A stretch of 64,000 bases of DNA from Sphingobacteriaceae bacterium. GTDB lineage: Bacteria; Bacteroidota; Bacteroidia; Sphingobacteriales; Sphingobacteriaceae. The stretch is from NCBI GenBank assembly GCA_017745075.1, contig JAGIAD010000028.1, forward strand, positions 1 through 64,000, in the 5' to 3' direction. Position numbers and translations under genes: made by a program. The notes under the pieces are model-generated. The model ran no database searches. It was given only the letters and a program-made list of their open reading frames with translations, and had not been told where the DNA came from. The first letter of the stretch is position 1. Each line of letters opens with the position of its first letter. Shown one piece after another: positions 17,082-26,071 of the stretch.

Positions 17082-17744
17082 TTATTTATCTGAAGGATTT
17101 TTCTTCCGGTTTAACAGCATTTCTATCGTTTTTTCCAGTCTGTTGTTACGGGTTTTTTCCTGTTTAGCGGTTAAAATCCAAAGTACATATTCTTTTTTGT
17201 GAGAATAGGCAAGTGCGTTAAAATAGGCATAAGCCTCGGTATGGGCAGTCAAAAGTGCTTGTAAATCGTCAGGCAGTTTTACGGTTTTATTTACCGGATC
17301 GATATAGTCACCAAATTCATTGGTTTTAATATGATCATTCCGCACACCCGAAGGCTTTATTTCTGAAATGAATTTTAACCGAAGCGCTGTCCAGGTTTCA
17401 TTTACAGCTGCCGAAGCACAGGGCGTTAAGCCAAAACTGTTCAGTTCTTCCCAGCTTTTCATCAATTCCAGGTCTGATGGTATTTTTGAAGTCTTTTTTG
17501 GATAAAACACCCAGCATATTGTTTTGGTATCTATATGCCCGATGTTATTTTTAATCTGGTTGTTTAACTGTGCCTTACTGGTTGAAAAAGTAATCAGTGC
17601 ATCAAAATCAACTGTATCTTCATACTGCATCACCACATCCGACGGGATATCTCCAAATATGCCGGCTGCATTTTCGGGACCATCAACTATTTTAACTTTA
17701 AAATTCGGTTTAATCTGAAGTTTTTTTAAAAACAGGTTCTTCAT
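17082..17744 (-). CDS. YdeI/OmpD-associated family protein
   Basis: A 220-residue soluble protein. The C-terminal region (DDLQALLTAHTEAYAYFNAL, then SHKKEYVLWILTAKQEKTRN NRLEKTIEMLLNRKK) matches the YdeI/OmdA family, in which a helical segment ending in a basic tail is typical; some members are annotated as bacteriocin-protection proteins. The N-terminal 130 residues resemble a DUF3052-like ferredoxin-type fold (VKIVDGPENAAGIFGDIP), which is often fused. Molecular function is unknown. Ten bases separate it from the SpoU methyltransferase upstream, so they are likely co-transcribed. Confidence 0.75.
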   Translation of the reverse strand: MKNLFLKKLQIKPNFKVKIVDGPENAAGIFGDIPSDVVMQYEDTVDFDALITFSTSKAQLNNQIKNNIGHIDTKTICWVFYPKKTSKIPSDLELMKSWEELNSFGLTPCASAAVNETWTALRLKFISEIKPSGVRNDHIKTNEFGDYIDPVNKTVKLPDDLQALLTAHTEAYAYFNALAYSHKKEYVLWILTAKQEKTRNNRLEKTIEMLLNRKKNPSDK

Positions 17745-17754
17745 GTCAGTACGC

Positions 17755-18285
17755 TTACAACCTCAATTTAGCAAAGAAATCCCAGAATACAATGCCGGCA
17801 GAAATTACAATATTGAATGAATGTTTGGTTCCGAATTGAGGAATTTCAATGCATTCATCAATTTTAGCCATTACTTCATCGCTAACGCCATCAACCTCGT
17901 TACCGAATATTAAAGCATATTTTTTATGAGGATCGGGCTTGAAAGTATTCAGCATGGTGCTTTTTTCTGCCTGCTCAATAGCAACAATTTCATACCCCAG
18001 TTCCTTTAATGTTTCAATGGCCTGCAAAGTATCAGTATAATGGATCCAGTCTACAGATTGTGTGGCACCCAAAGCCGTTTTTTCTATTTCGCGATGAGGT
18101 GGCTGTGCGGTGATACCGCAAAGGATTACCTTTTCCAAAGCAAAGCCATCTGCAGTACGGAATATCGAACCCACATTGTGCATACTGCGCACGTTATCCA
18201 AAACCACTACAACAGGCAGCTTCTCCTGTGCTTTAAACTCTTCGATATCCGGACGGTTTAATTCGTCTAATTTTAATTTTCTCAT
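17755..18285 (-). CDS. TrmH/SpoU-family RNA 2'-O-methyltransferase
   Basis: A 176-residue SPOUT methyltransferase using S-adenosylmethionine to methylate a ribose in tRNA or rRNA. Motif 1 is LDNVRSMHNVGSIFRTADGF (catalytic Arg included), motif 2 is ALIFGNEVDGVS and motif 3 is IEIPQFGTKHSFNIVISAGI, forming the trefoil-knot cofactor site. It lacks the N-terminal extension of 23S enzymes such as RlmB, so it is a minimal form; the target nucleotide cannot be assigned. It leads the two-gene unit with the YdeI-like gene. Confidence 0.9.
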   Translation of the reverse strand: MRKLKLDELNRPDIEEFKAQEKLPVVVVLDNVRSMHNVGSIFRTADGFALEKVILCGITAQPPHREIEKTALGATQSVDWIHYTDTLQAIETLKELGYEIVAIEQAEKSTMLNTFKPDPHKKYALIFGNEVDGVSDEVMAKIDECIEIPQFGTKHSFNIVISAGIVFWDFFAKLRL

Positions 18286-18317
18286 TATTTTTTAGAAAGA
18301 TTACACAGATTGAGGGA

Positions 18318-19505
18318 TTACACAGATTGGATAATTTCGGAACTGTGTTTATCTGTTATTAAATGTGGACCATTCCCAATCTCGCTGATGTAAATTGCAG
18401 CAGGGTAACCTATTTTATCCAGGTAATAATCTGTTAAATGTTTTGCAAAGTCGTTTTCGTAACCTTTCTCCAGTAAAGCTATGGCACAGCCGCCAAACCC
18501 TGCACCGGTCATGCGTGCACCAATTACGCCCTTATAGTCTTTGCAAAAATCAACAATGGCATCCAGTTCCTTTCCGCTTACCTCGTATAAGGTTCTTAAA
18601 GATTCGTGTGAAGCATACATTAAACGGCCAAATTCTTCCAGATTTCCTTCATTTAAAGTTTTGGCAGCTAAATGAACCCTGTCATTTTCTTTAATTACAT
18701 GGGTGGCGCGGTTTAAAATTACCCTGTCAGTAATTAAATGGCTGTGAAGGGCGAACTTTTCAGCATTCAATTCGCAAAGGTAATGGAGGGTAATTTCTTC
18801 GTTTAACTGTTTGAGTGCAGTTTGGCATTCGGCTACACGTTCATTGTATTTTGAATCGGCCAGCTCACGCGGTTTATTGGTATTGATGATGGCCAGAACA
18901 TAATTGCCCAGGTTTACATCTATCATTTTATACTTTAAGGTTTCACAATCAAGCACAATGGCCTTGTTCTTTTCGCCAAAAGCCACTGCAAACTGATCCA
19001 TGATGCCCGAATTAAGGCCTATAAATTTATTTTCTACATTTTTGGCAATTTTTACCAGATCTAATTTACTATAGCCCAGGTTAAAATAACTGTTAAGTGC
19101 ATAAGCTGTGGCGATTTCGATCGATGCAGAAGAAGACAGACCGGATCCGATGGGTATATTCCCATAAAAAAGGAAATCGATTCCCGTAATTTCCTTTCCG
19201 TCTTTAATAAATTCGTTAATTACGCCAATGGGATAATTAGCCCATATACTCCCGTTTTTATGATTTAAAACATTGCTTTCAACAATGTTTTCAATTTCGA
19301 AATTTAAGCTTTTAAACCTGAATTTGTTGTCGTGATTAGGGGCAATGGCCACCCAGGTGCCAAGGGTAATGGCACAAGGCATTACCAACCCTCCGTTATA
19401 ATCGATATGTTCGCCAATGAGGTTAACGCGTCCTGGAGTGAAATAAACGGCATCGGCATTTTTATGGTAATGAGCGGCAAATTTTTCCTTAAGGTTAATG
19501 TCCAT
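18318..19505 (-). CDS. galK: Galactokinase
   Basis: GHMP-family kinase that phosphorylates alpha-D-galactose at C1, the entry to the Leloir pathway. The 395-residue protein carries the galactokinase signature GRVNLIGEHIDYNGG near residue 26, the phosphate loop PIGSGLSSSASIEIATA near 116 and the C-terminal GARMTGAGFGGCAIAL near 330. Length is normal. It is divergent from galM, forming a small galactose-use locus; galT and galE are not present here. Confidence 0.96.
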   Translation of the reverse strand: MDINLKEKFAAHYHKNADAVYFTPGRVNLIGEHIDYNGGLVMPCAITLGTWVAIAPNHDNKFRFKSLNFEIENIVESNVLNHKNGSIWANYPIGVINEFIKDGKEITGIDFLFYGNIPIGSGLSSSASIEIATAYALNSYFNLGYSKLDLVKIAKNVENKFIGLNSGIMDQFAVAFGEKNKAIVLDCETLKYKMIDVNLGNYVLAIINTNKPRELADSKYNERVAECQTALKQLNEEITLHYLCELNAEKFALHSHLITDRVILNRATHVIKENDRVHLAAKTLNEGNLEEFGRLMYASHESLRTLYEVSGKELDAIVDFCKDYKGVIGARMTGAGFGGCAIALLEKGYENDFAKHLTDYYLDKIGYPAAIYISEIGNGPHLITDKHSSEIIQSV

Positions 19506-19542
19506 TTGGCTAAAATATATTTATTAAAATCATTAATAATAG

Positions 19543-19550
19543 TATGTTTG
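19543..19550 (+). promoter_or_regulatory. -7 promoter element for galM
   Basis: TATGTTTG matches the TAnnTTTG consensus exactly and lies 31 bases before the galM ATG, predicting a leader of roughly 25 nt. It lies within the 76-bp divergent spacer shared with galK. Confidence 0.5.
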
Positions 19551-19581
19551 TTCAGGAAACAAAAGCCCTAAGTTACAATTT

Positions 19582-20631
19582 ATGAGCGTTCAGCAAATAC
19601 CTACCGGAAAAATTATTAATGGCGAAGAAGTCATCGCAGTCGAACTAACTAATAACAAAGGCACTTATGTTAAATTATTTAATTATGGTGCGATCATCAA
19701 CAAGTTTATTGTTGAAAATGCAAAGGGCGAAAAGCAGGATATCGTACTTGGTTTCGATACTTTTGAGGAATATCTTAACCCAGCTTATTTAAGCAGTTAT
19801 CCTTATTTAGGTGCGGTAGTAGGCCGTTATGCCAATCGCATTAAAAATGGAAATTTCACTATTGATGGTGAAAACTATCAACTGGCGCAAAATGCCGGAA
19901 CAGATACTTTGCACGGCGGTATAGAGGGCTTTGATAAAAAAGTTTGGGATATTATCGAGATTGTGGATGAACCTCAACCATCAGTTACCATGCAGTATGA
20001 AAGTGTAGACGGTGAAGAAAACTTTCCAGGCAACCTGATTATCGATCTTACTTTCGAACTGACCGAAAATGACGAATTGATTTTAAGCTATGAGGCAGAG
20101 ACCGATAAGCCTACAGCAATTAATTTAACGCACCATGGTTATTTTAACCTGGCACCCAATGGTGGCAGCATTAAAGATCATAAACAGCAGATTTTTGCAT
20201 CAAACTACTTGGAGCAGGATGATAATTATTCGGTAACTGGCAAGTTGATCCCGGTTGAGGGAACAGCACTCGATTTTACCAAATTAAAGCCAATTGGACA
20301 GGATTGGAATGAAGAGGAAGGCTATGACCAAACCTTTGTTCTGGATAAGATTTATGGCGATTTATCATTAGCTACAAAAACAATTGAGGCTGAAAGTGGT
20401 TTAGTTTTAAGTGTATACACTACAGAGCCGGTGGCACACCTTTATACTTCGAAGTATTTAGCGGTAAAAAATGGCAAGGGTGGAAGAGATTATGGAAGTT
20501 TTGATGCGTTTTGCGTGGAAACACAACATCATCCAAATGCCGTTAATATTCCTGCATTTCCAAGTACGGTGTTAAGGCCAGAGGATCTGTATACGCAAAC
20601 GACAATTTATAAGGTTTCATTAAACAAATAA
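19582..20631 (+). CDS. galM: Aldose 1-epimerase (mutarotase)
   Basis: Interconverts the alpha and beta anomers of galactose, supplying alpha-galactose to GalK. The 349-residue protein has the mutarotase landmarks GRYANRIKNG, LHGGIEGFDKKVW, the catalytic NLTHHGYFNL (His) and the C-terminal FCVETQHHPNAVN (catalytic Glu). No signal peptide is visible, so it is cytosolic, unlike many Bacteroidota GalM proteins that are lipoproteins. It is divergent from galK and is followed after three bases by a DUF1398 gene. Confidence 0.95.
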   Translation: MSVQQIPTGKIINGEEVIAVELTNNKGTYVKLFNYGAIINKFIVENAKGEKQDIVLGFDTFEEYLNPAYLSSYPYLGAVVGRYANRIKNGNFTIDGENYQLAQNAGTDTLHGGIEGFDKKVWDIIEIVDEPQPSVTMQYESVDGEENFPGNLIIDLTFELTENDELILSYEAETDKPTAINLTHHGYFNLAPNGGSIKDHKQQIFASNYLEQDDNYSVTGKLIPVEGTALDFTKLKPIGQDWNEEEGYDQTFVLDKIYGDLSLATKTIEAESGLVLSVYTTEPVAHLYTSKYLAVKNGKGGRDYGSFDAFCVETQHHPNAVNIPAFPSTVLRPEDLYTQTTIYKVSLNK

Positions 20632-20634
20632 ATT

Positions 20635-21030
20635 ATGTTTACGATCGAAGACATCTGGGCAGCAGAATTAAAAATTAAAACTGGTGCAGACTTTCCTCGA
20701 TTTATAAAAGAAATTAAGGAATTGGGTGTTAAGCGTAACGATGTTTATGTTGGCAATGGTTTATCGATCTATTTTGATGATGAGGATAATGTGCTGCAAG
20801 CCCGCCCTGAAGAGTATCCCGAACTGGTTATTAATGAAGAATCTTCTGCCAGGAAGTTGGAACATGCTTTAAAGGTGCATCAACAGGGAGAAACAGATTA
20901 TTTTACCTTTTGTAAACAGGCTGCAGATGCTGGTGTAGAAAAATGGGTAACTGACCTGGAAGAAATGACCTGTACTTACTTGGATGCAGAGGGAAATGAA
21001 CTGGTAAAGGAGAAGATACGAACCGTATAA
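20635..21030 (+). CDS. DUF1398 (YbcV-like) family protein
   Basis: A 131-residue acidic cytosolic protein. The start FTIEDIWAAELKIKTGADFP, then IKEIKELGVKRNDVYVGNG, and the end WVTDLEEMTCTYLDAEGNEL match the layout of DUF1398 proteins (YbcV of Escherichia coli), whose function is unknown. Its ATG lies three bases after the galM stop, so it is probably co-transcribed with galM, but a role in galactose metabolism is only suggested by position. Confidence 0.75.
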   Translation: MFTIEDIWAAELKIKTGADFPRFIKEIKELGVKRNDVYVGNGLSIYFDDEDNVLQARPEEYPELVINEESSARKLEHALKVHQQGETDYFTFCKQAADAGVEKWVTDLEEMTCTYLDAEGNELVKEKIRTV

Positions 21031-21079
21031 AATAAAATAGGTTGTATCATTTGTAATTTCATATCCAATTTGTTAGGTT

Positions 21080-21330
21080 GAGCTTAGTCTGTACTGAGCT
21101 TGACGAAGTGTCGAAACACCTTTATGGCATTTAAAAAAGACCCTTCGACAAGATACCATTGACAGATTCTATAGAAGAATCGTCTTTTCGACTGGAGCGT
21201 GCCGGTTTTTCACCGGTGGCGGAACGGAGAAATCTATAAAGACAGATTTAGCCTCGCTGAGCACTGCATGGTTCTCGACTGCGTTGCGCTCCTCTCGAAA
21301 TGACGACTCGTGAGAGGGTCGTCATTTATA
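21080..21330. repeat. Compound intergenic repeat region
   Basis: The 465-bp gap after the DUF1398 gene holds no gene. It contains the inverted pair CTTGACGAAGTGTCGAA / CCCTTCGACAAG, then a copy of the window's dispersed element: TTTTCGACTGGAGCG, a self-complementary GCCGGTTTTTCACCGG-type insert, and CGGAACGGAGAAATCT. Next come CTCTCGAAATGACGA and a GAGAGGGTCGTCATT segment. Related copies occur near 37.4 kb and 44.7-45.2 kb. Confidence 0.65.
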
Positions 21331-21495
21331 TTGTCTTTATAAAATAAATTATCTCTCGGGATGACAATACTGATGATACAGCTCATTTTTTACAAAAAAA
21401 CGTGATTCTTATTATTAGCCTGCAATCATCTTTATATCAACCACAGCATGACCGTTATCCCTACTGAAGCGGACGTTTTGGCAACCTTGCTTTAA

Positions 21496-22356
21496 TTAGA
21501 CCCTTTCCAACACTGTTTTAATGGCCTGTTCTACTATTTTATTGGGATTGCTGCTAAATTGAAAATTAACCCGACTGGCAAGAATAGCGTTAACTGAAAG
21601 TGCTTTGTGGCCTAAAACTTTAGACAAAGCATAAATACCCGCTGTTTCCATCTCTAAGTTGGTAATGCGGTATTGGTTACTCTTAAAACTATTGATTAAG
21701 GCAATGAAATCGGGAACTGCATTTTTTGCCCTTACTATTCTGCCCTGTGGCGCATAAAAGCCGGGAGCAGTAATGGTAATTCCATGATGCATATCTTTTC
21801 CAATGGTATTTAACAGGGGTTCGTCTGCTGCTGTTAAATAAGGATTGATGTTTTTCAGGTGCCCGAAATGCGCCTTTACATCATCCATTAAAAGCTGTTC
21901 GTCTCCTGATAATTGCTGCAGGTAATAATTCATAAGGGCATCCATGCCTAAGCCGTGCGATGAAGCCAAAATTGTTCCCATAGGGATATCGGGCTGTACA
22001 GCACCAGATGTACCCACACGGATAATATTTAAAGCGGTTAGCTCTTTTTTAACTTCCCGGGTTTCGAAATCGATGTTCACCAATGCATCAAGCTCGTTAA
22101 AAACGATATCGATATTGTCTGTCCCGATGCCGGTTGAGAGTACCGTTAGCCGTTTTTTGCCTACATAACCGGTGTGCGTAATAAATTCGCGTTTACCTTT
22201 TTTGAATTCGATCTTGTCAAAATATTTGCTCACCTCACCAACACGATCGGGATCGCCAACCGTAATTACGGTATCGGCGACATCTCCGGGCAGAAGATTT
22301 AAGTGGTATATACTGCCATCAGGATTGATAATTAAATCGCTTTCGGATATTTTCAT
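21496..22356 (-). CDS. Nucleoside phosphorylase (uridine phosphorylase-like)
   Basis: A 286-residue NP-I-family enzyme that splits a nucleoside with phosphate into base and ribose-1-phosphate. Motifs include the phosphate-binding VGDPDRV near residue 34, STGIGTDNIDIVFNEL near 74, the RVGTSGAVQPDIPMG core and the nucleoside-binding TNLEMETAGIYALSKV near 238. Sequence signs point towards uridine-type phosphorylases, though purine use cannot be excluded. It ends a tight minus-strand run with yigZ, the EamA gene and ribD. Confidence 0.85.
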   Translation of the reverse strand: MKISESDLIINPDGSIYHLNLLPGDVADTVITVGDPDRVGEVSKYFDKIEFKKGKREFITHTGYVGKKRLTVLSTGIGTDNIDIVFNELDALVNIDFETREVKKELTALNIIRVGTSGAVQPDIPMGTILASSHGLGMDALMNYYLQQLSGDEQLLMDDVKAHFGHLKNINPYLTAADEPLLNTIGKDMHHGITITAPGFYAPQGRIVRAKNAVPDFIALINSFKSNQYRITNLEMETAGIYALSKVLGHKALSVNAILASRVNFQFSSNPNKIVEQAIKTVLERV

Positions 22357-22365
22357 ATTTGGTGA

Positions 22366-22980
22366 TTAAATCGTGTAGAGGTATTTTAGTTTAACACTTT
22401 CCAACTGATCAAATTTACTTAAAACCTGATTGAGTTGTGCTTTTCTGACTTCAAATTTTAAGATACAATCGGTATCAAAATTTTGAGCCAAAATAGGTAG
22501 GTTTTCCTCTTTTATCAATTTCATTACATCATTCATCTGTAGATACCCAAAATGGGCTTCATACACATCATTCACTGTTTTGTTAATGATTTTTGAGGCT
22601 TTAATGGCTTCTATGCTAGCGTTTTTGTAAGCATTAATTAAACCCGGAACCCCAAGTAAGGTGCCACCAAAATAACGAACTACCACAATTAAAACATTGG
22701 TAATATCTTCCGATAACAGGCAGTTTAAGATCGGCCTGCCAGCGGTACCAGAAGGTTCACCATCGTCATTTACCCTAAAAACAGACCGGTTTGGGGTTAA
22801 GCGGTATGCATAGCAGAAATGATTGGCTTTTGCATTAGCCGCACGCAAGCCCATAATAATCGGCTTTACTTCTTCTTCACTGCTGATGGGATAAGCGTAA
22901 GCAATAAATTTGCTGCCTTTATCGCGAAATATGCCTTCTGAAGCACTTTCGATGGTTTTATAAGTATCATCGAACAGCAT
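22366..22980 (-). CDS. YigZ/IMPACT family protein
   Basis: A 204-residue protein with the UPF0029 N-terminal domain signature DDGEPSGTAGRPILNCLL near residue 78 and a downstream VVVRYFGGTLLG segment, followed by the C-terminal DUF1949 domain. Eukaryotic IMPACT modulates GCN2 translation control; the bacterial role is unclear. Its start overlaps the end of the EamA-type transporter gene by 14 bp, and nine bases separate it from the phosphorylase gene, indicating one operon. Confidence 0.9.
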   Translation of the reverse strand: MLFDDTYKTIESASEGIFRDKGSKFIAYAYPISSEEEVKPIIMGLRAANAKANHFCYAYRLTPNRSVFRVNDDGEPSGTAGRPILNCLLSEDITNVLIVVVRYFGGTLLGVPGLINAYKNASIEAIKASKIINKTVNDVYEAHFGYLQMNDVMKLIKEENLPILAQNFDTDCILKFEVRKAQLNQVLSKFDQLESVKLKYLYTI

Positions 22981-23833
22981 TTTGCGATAATGTTATGAAG
23001 ATAACAGCTACAATAGCCAAAACTATCCCTGCATAATTCAGTTTACTTAATTTTTCCTTAAAGGCAATTACACCGATCAGTGTACCGGTAATGATTACAC
23101 CTAAATTCATGGCTGCAAAAACTGTTGAAGGGTTTTCTGCCAGTGCTTTATGTGCTTTCATATAAAAAAGAATATTCCCAAAGTTAAAAAAGCCCAGAAT
23201 CAGTCCGCAAACCACATTAACCAATTGTAATTTTATTTTGCCCGAGATTACCATCGCGATCACAATTAAGAGCGATACGACGAATGAAAGGCAGAAAACG
23301 GTGAAAAGCGAGGTAGTATATGGTAATTCTTTGTATAAAGCGATCTGCTTAAAAAGAACATCGATTACACCGAAGCCCACAAAAACCATTATTGGGTAGA
23401 ATAAATTCCCTTTTCCGTCTTTCTGACCCGATTTGCGCAGGAAAGTTAACACAATTGCTACAAAACCAATGGCTAAGCCAATGATTTTAAAGTTGTTAAA
23501 ATCTTCTTTAAAAATAAAGTAGGCCGCTAATATGGGTATAGAGAGCGATAAGCGTTGGGCAATATCTGTTTTTACAATTCCCAGGTTTTTAACCGATGCA
23601 GCAAGAAACAAGAATATGGAAGGTAATAATACAGCGAGTGTGATGTATATTGGCCATGGAGCATCATGGCTAACCATTTTTATATCTGGCTTGAAAAAGA
23701 GAAAACATAAGGTTAATGCCGCGAGATAGTTAACGGTAACGGCCTGTATGATGCTGATCTGGTACCGCTTGGCCAATTTCAATAATATGGCAACCGTAAC
23801 ACTACAGAAAATACTTAAAACAATGTAGATCAT
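22967..23833 (-). CDS. EamA/DMT-superfamily inner-membrane transporter
   Basis: A 288-residue protein with about ten predicted membrane helices in two EamA-like halves, as in drug/metabolite transporters. Helices are visible from the first residues (MIYIVLSIFCSVTVAILLKL) to the last (LAIVAVIFITLSQ), and the second half has the typical PSTVFAAMNLGVIITGTLIG segment. Substrate is unknown. It overlaps ribD by four bases (ATGA) and yigZ by 14, so it is translationally coupled to both. Confidence 0.85.
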   Translation of the reverse strand: MIYIVLSIFCSVTVAILLKLAKRYQISIIQAVTVNYLAALTLCFLFFKPDIKMVSHDAPWPIYITLAVLLPSIFLFLAASVKNLGIVKTDIAQRLSLSIPILAAYFIFKEDFNNFKIIGLAIGFVAIVLTFLRKSGQKDGKGNLFYPIMVFVGFGVIDVLFKQIALYKELPYTTSLFTVFCLSFVVSLLIVIAMVISGKIKLQLVNVVCGLILGFFNFGNILFYMKAHKALAENPSTVFAAMNLGVIITGTLIGVIAFKEKLSKLNYAGIVLAIVAVIFITLSQNAVR

Positions 23834-24885
23834 TTATTTATGTCGTTTATATGGATAGAGAGTTTATCGTTTCCAATCTGGATCTGTTCTTCCAGGTTGC
23901 CGTTTATAACAGGTGAAGCAATGCCTTCCGCCCAGCTTTTTGATGAGGTGAAGATGCGGGCTTCATCCCAGAGGTTAGTGGATAAAAACTGGTTAAGGAT
24001 ATTGGCACCACCTTCAACTATTACCGATTGTATATCCATCAGGTACAGCTGAAATGCAATTTTTTGTGCCAGGTAAAAATGCATGTCTTCCATTTGGATA
24101 TAATGGATATTACCCACGATATCGGTTTTAATTTCGTTAAAAATGATGGTTTTGGCTTCTGCATTGAAAATGTGATTGGATAGCGGTACCTGTAGGTTTT
24201 TATCGATCACCAACCGGATAGGATTTTTACCAGGCCATTCGCGTGCCGTTAATTGCGGATTATCTATAATGGCGGTCTGTTTTCCGATCAGGATGGCATC
24301 TTCTTCAGTACGCCACTGGTGCGCCAATCGCTTGGCTAAAGCGCCTGTTATCCACTTCTGTTGGCCGTCTTTTGTTGCAAAATAGCCATTGGCTGTTTCG
24401 GCCCATTTTAAAATGATGTATGGCCTTTGCTGCTGAATCCTGGTAAAAAACCTTCTATTAAGGTAGCGGCATTCTTCTTCCAGAACCCCACTGATTACTT
24501 CAATTCCTGCATTTTTAAGTTTTTCGATGCCTTTGCCATCAACGCCTGAAAAAGGATCCCTGTTGCCAATCACTACTTTTTTAATCTGGTGCTTTACAAA
24601 AAGATCAGCGCAGGGAGGGGTTTTGCCGAAGTGTGCACAAGGCTCGAGGCTCACGTAAGCTGTTGCCTGTTTTAACATGGCCACGGCCTCATCTCCGTAT
24701 TGATCAAACACGGCTTTAACTGCATTGGGCTCTGCATGTGCGTGCCCGTATTCCTGGTGATAACCTTCGCCTATAATCTTTTGGTTTAATACGATTACGC
24801 AGCCTACCATCGGATTTGGGCTTACATTGCCAATGCCTAAAATGGCTAACTCTAAACAGCGTTTTATATAGAATTCATCGCTCAT
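23830..24885 (-). CDS. ribD: Bifunctional riboflavin deaminase/reductase RibD
   Basis: Performs the second and third steps of riboflavin synthesis: deamination of the pyrimidine ring, then NADPH reduction of the ribosyl chain. The N-terminal deaminase domain has the zinc motif HAEPNAV near residue 50 and EPCAHFGKTPPCADLF near 78; the C-terminal reductase domain starts near 150 (RPYIILKWAETANGYFATKD) and has VEGGANILNQFL. The 351-residue length is complete. The ATG follows a perfect TACTTTTG -7 element by five bases, implying a leaderless mRNA. It heads the operon ribD-EamA-yigZ-phosphorylase. Confidence 0.95.
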   Translation of the reverse strand: MSDEFYIKRCLELAILGIGNVSPNPMVGCVIVLNQKIIGEGYHQEYGHAHAEPNAVKAVFDQYGDEAVAMLKQATAYVSLEPCAHFGKTPPCADLFVKHQIKKVVIGNRDPFSGVDGKGIEKLKNAGIEVISGVLEEECRYLNRRFFTRIQQQRPYIILKWAETANGYFATKDGQQKWITGALAKRLAHQWRTEEDAILIGKQTAIIDNPQLTAREWPGKNPIRLVIDKNLQVPLSNHIFNAEAKTIIFNEIKTDIVGNIHYIQMEDMHFYLAQKIAFQLYLMDIQSVIVEGGANILNQFLSTNLWDEARIFTSSKSWAEGIASPVINGNLEEQIQIGNDKLSIHINDINK

Positions 24886-24890
24886 TAGGG

Positions 24891-24898
24891 CAAAAGTA
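24891..24898 (-). promoter_or_regulatory. -7 promoter element of the ribD operon
   Basis: Minus-strand TACTTTTG, an exact TAnnTTTG, ends six bases before the ribD ATG (24885). The predicted transcription start coincides with the start codon within a base or two. Confidence 0.55.
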
Positions 24899-24952
24899 GT
24901 AAAAAAAGAGTCATAGGCTTATCAAAACCGACCTGTTATCGTCGCAAATAAG

Positions 24953-24960
24953 TAATTTTG
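24953..24960 (+). promoter_or_regulatory. -7 promoter element of prmC; decides its start codon
   Basis: TAATTTTG, an exact TAnnTTTG, ends seven bases before the ATG at 24967. An alternative in-frame TTG at 24958 lies inside this element, upstream of any likely transcription start, so ATG 24967 is preferred. Confidence 0.55.
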
Positions 24961-24966
24961 CTGTTC

Positions 24967-25815
24967 ATGAACATAGGCACGCTCGAGGAGCATTACAGAT
25001 TGGAACTAGAACCCTTATACGAAAGCGATGAGGCGAAAACCTTATTTAGCCTCGCTGCTGAGCAGGTTTTGGCATTGTCTCCCGGTAAGTTGATGATGAA
25101 GAAAAATGAGGCTGTAAGTTTCATTAACGTGCAAAAGTTTTTAAGTATCCTTAACGATTTGCAGATCGGCAAGCCTATCCAACATATTTTAGGTGAAGCT
25201 CATTTTTATGGACTGGTTTTTAAAGTAAATGAAAATGTGCTGATCCCGAGACCAGAAACAGAGGAATTGGTTGAATGGATTATTTCAGTTAACGCTTCTG
25301 AAGGATCAAAAAAGCTCAGTATACTTGATATTGGTACAGGATCTGGTTGTATACCAGTAACGCTGAAAAAACATTTGCCAAACGCAAAGGTATCTACATT
25401 GGATGTTTCTGCTGACGCAATTGAAGTTGCAAAACAAAATGCCCTGCAAATTGGTGTCGAAATCAATTTTATTACCGCTGATATTCTAACATTTAAATCT
25501 GAAGAAAAATTTGATGTAATAGTAAGTAACCCTCCTTATATCAGGGATTTGGAAAAGAATGAAATGCATAATAATGTGCTTTTGTATGAACCTCATTTAG
25601 CTTTGTTTGTAGGCGATGAAAATCCATTGATTTTTTATAAAGCCATCGCTGATTTTGCAAAAACCAATTTAAAACCCAAAGGGAAGCTTTTTTTTGAAAT
25701 CAACGAATATTTAGGTGAAAAAACTATTAAAATGTTGAGCGGTAAAGGGTTTAATAACATTGAATTAAGGAAGGATATGCAGGGAAAAGATAGGATGGTA
25801 AAAGCAGGGGTTTGA
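24967..25815 (+). CDS. prmC: Release factor glutamine methyltransferase PrmC (HemK)
   Basis: Methylates the glutamine of the GGQ motif in peptide chain release factors, using S-adenosylmethionine. The 282-residue protein has an N-terminal helical domain (residues 1-80), the linker RPETEELVEW near 94, the cofactor-binding ILDIGTGSGCIPVTL near 120 and the catalytic NPPYI motif (VSNPPYIRD) near 187. I use the ATG at 24967 rather than the TTG nine bases upstream because a perfect -7 element covers that TTG. It is divergent from ribD. Confidence 0.95.
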   Translation: MNIGTLEEHYRLELEPLYESDEAKTLFSLAAEQVLALSPGKLMMKKNEAVSFINVQKFLSILNDLQIGKPIQHILGEAHFYGLVFKVNENVLIPRPETEELVEWIISVNASEGSKKLSILDIGTGSGCIPVTLKKHLPNAKVSTLDVSADAIEVAKQNALQIGVEINFITADILTFKSEEKFDVIVSNPPYIRDLEKNEMHNNVLLYEPHLALFVGDENPLIFYKAIADFAKTNLKPKGKLFFEINEYLGEKTIKMLSGKGFNNIELRKDMQGKDRMVKAGV

Positions 25816-26071
25816 TGTGAAATAGTCAGGAGTCAGGGGGCCGAAAGTCCGAAGATATGTGTACTAGATTAAACTCTTAATGTACTTAACTTCTTAATGT
25901 TGAGGAAATGAAATCAGGTCAGGAGCCAGATATCCGAAAGTCCGTAGATACAGAGCAGGGATAAACTATTTCGGCCAAACCTTGTGCCTTTGTGGTTAAA
26001 AATGGTGGCCACCACTGATGCTCAAGTACCTGTAAACCTTAGCCATGAACCATGATCTAAAAATACCAATG
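25816..26071. repeat. Intergenic spacer with short direct repeats
   Basis: The 256-bp gap between the ends of prmC and xerD contains two imperfect copies of a CAGGAG-CAG...CCGAAAGTCCG-AGATA block (about 25830-25858 and 25920-25951). No reading frame, hairpin terminator or known RNA is seen. It looks like drifted filler built from a small duplicated unit. Confidence 0.45.
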
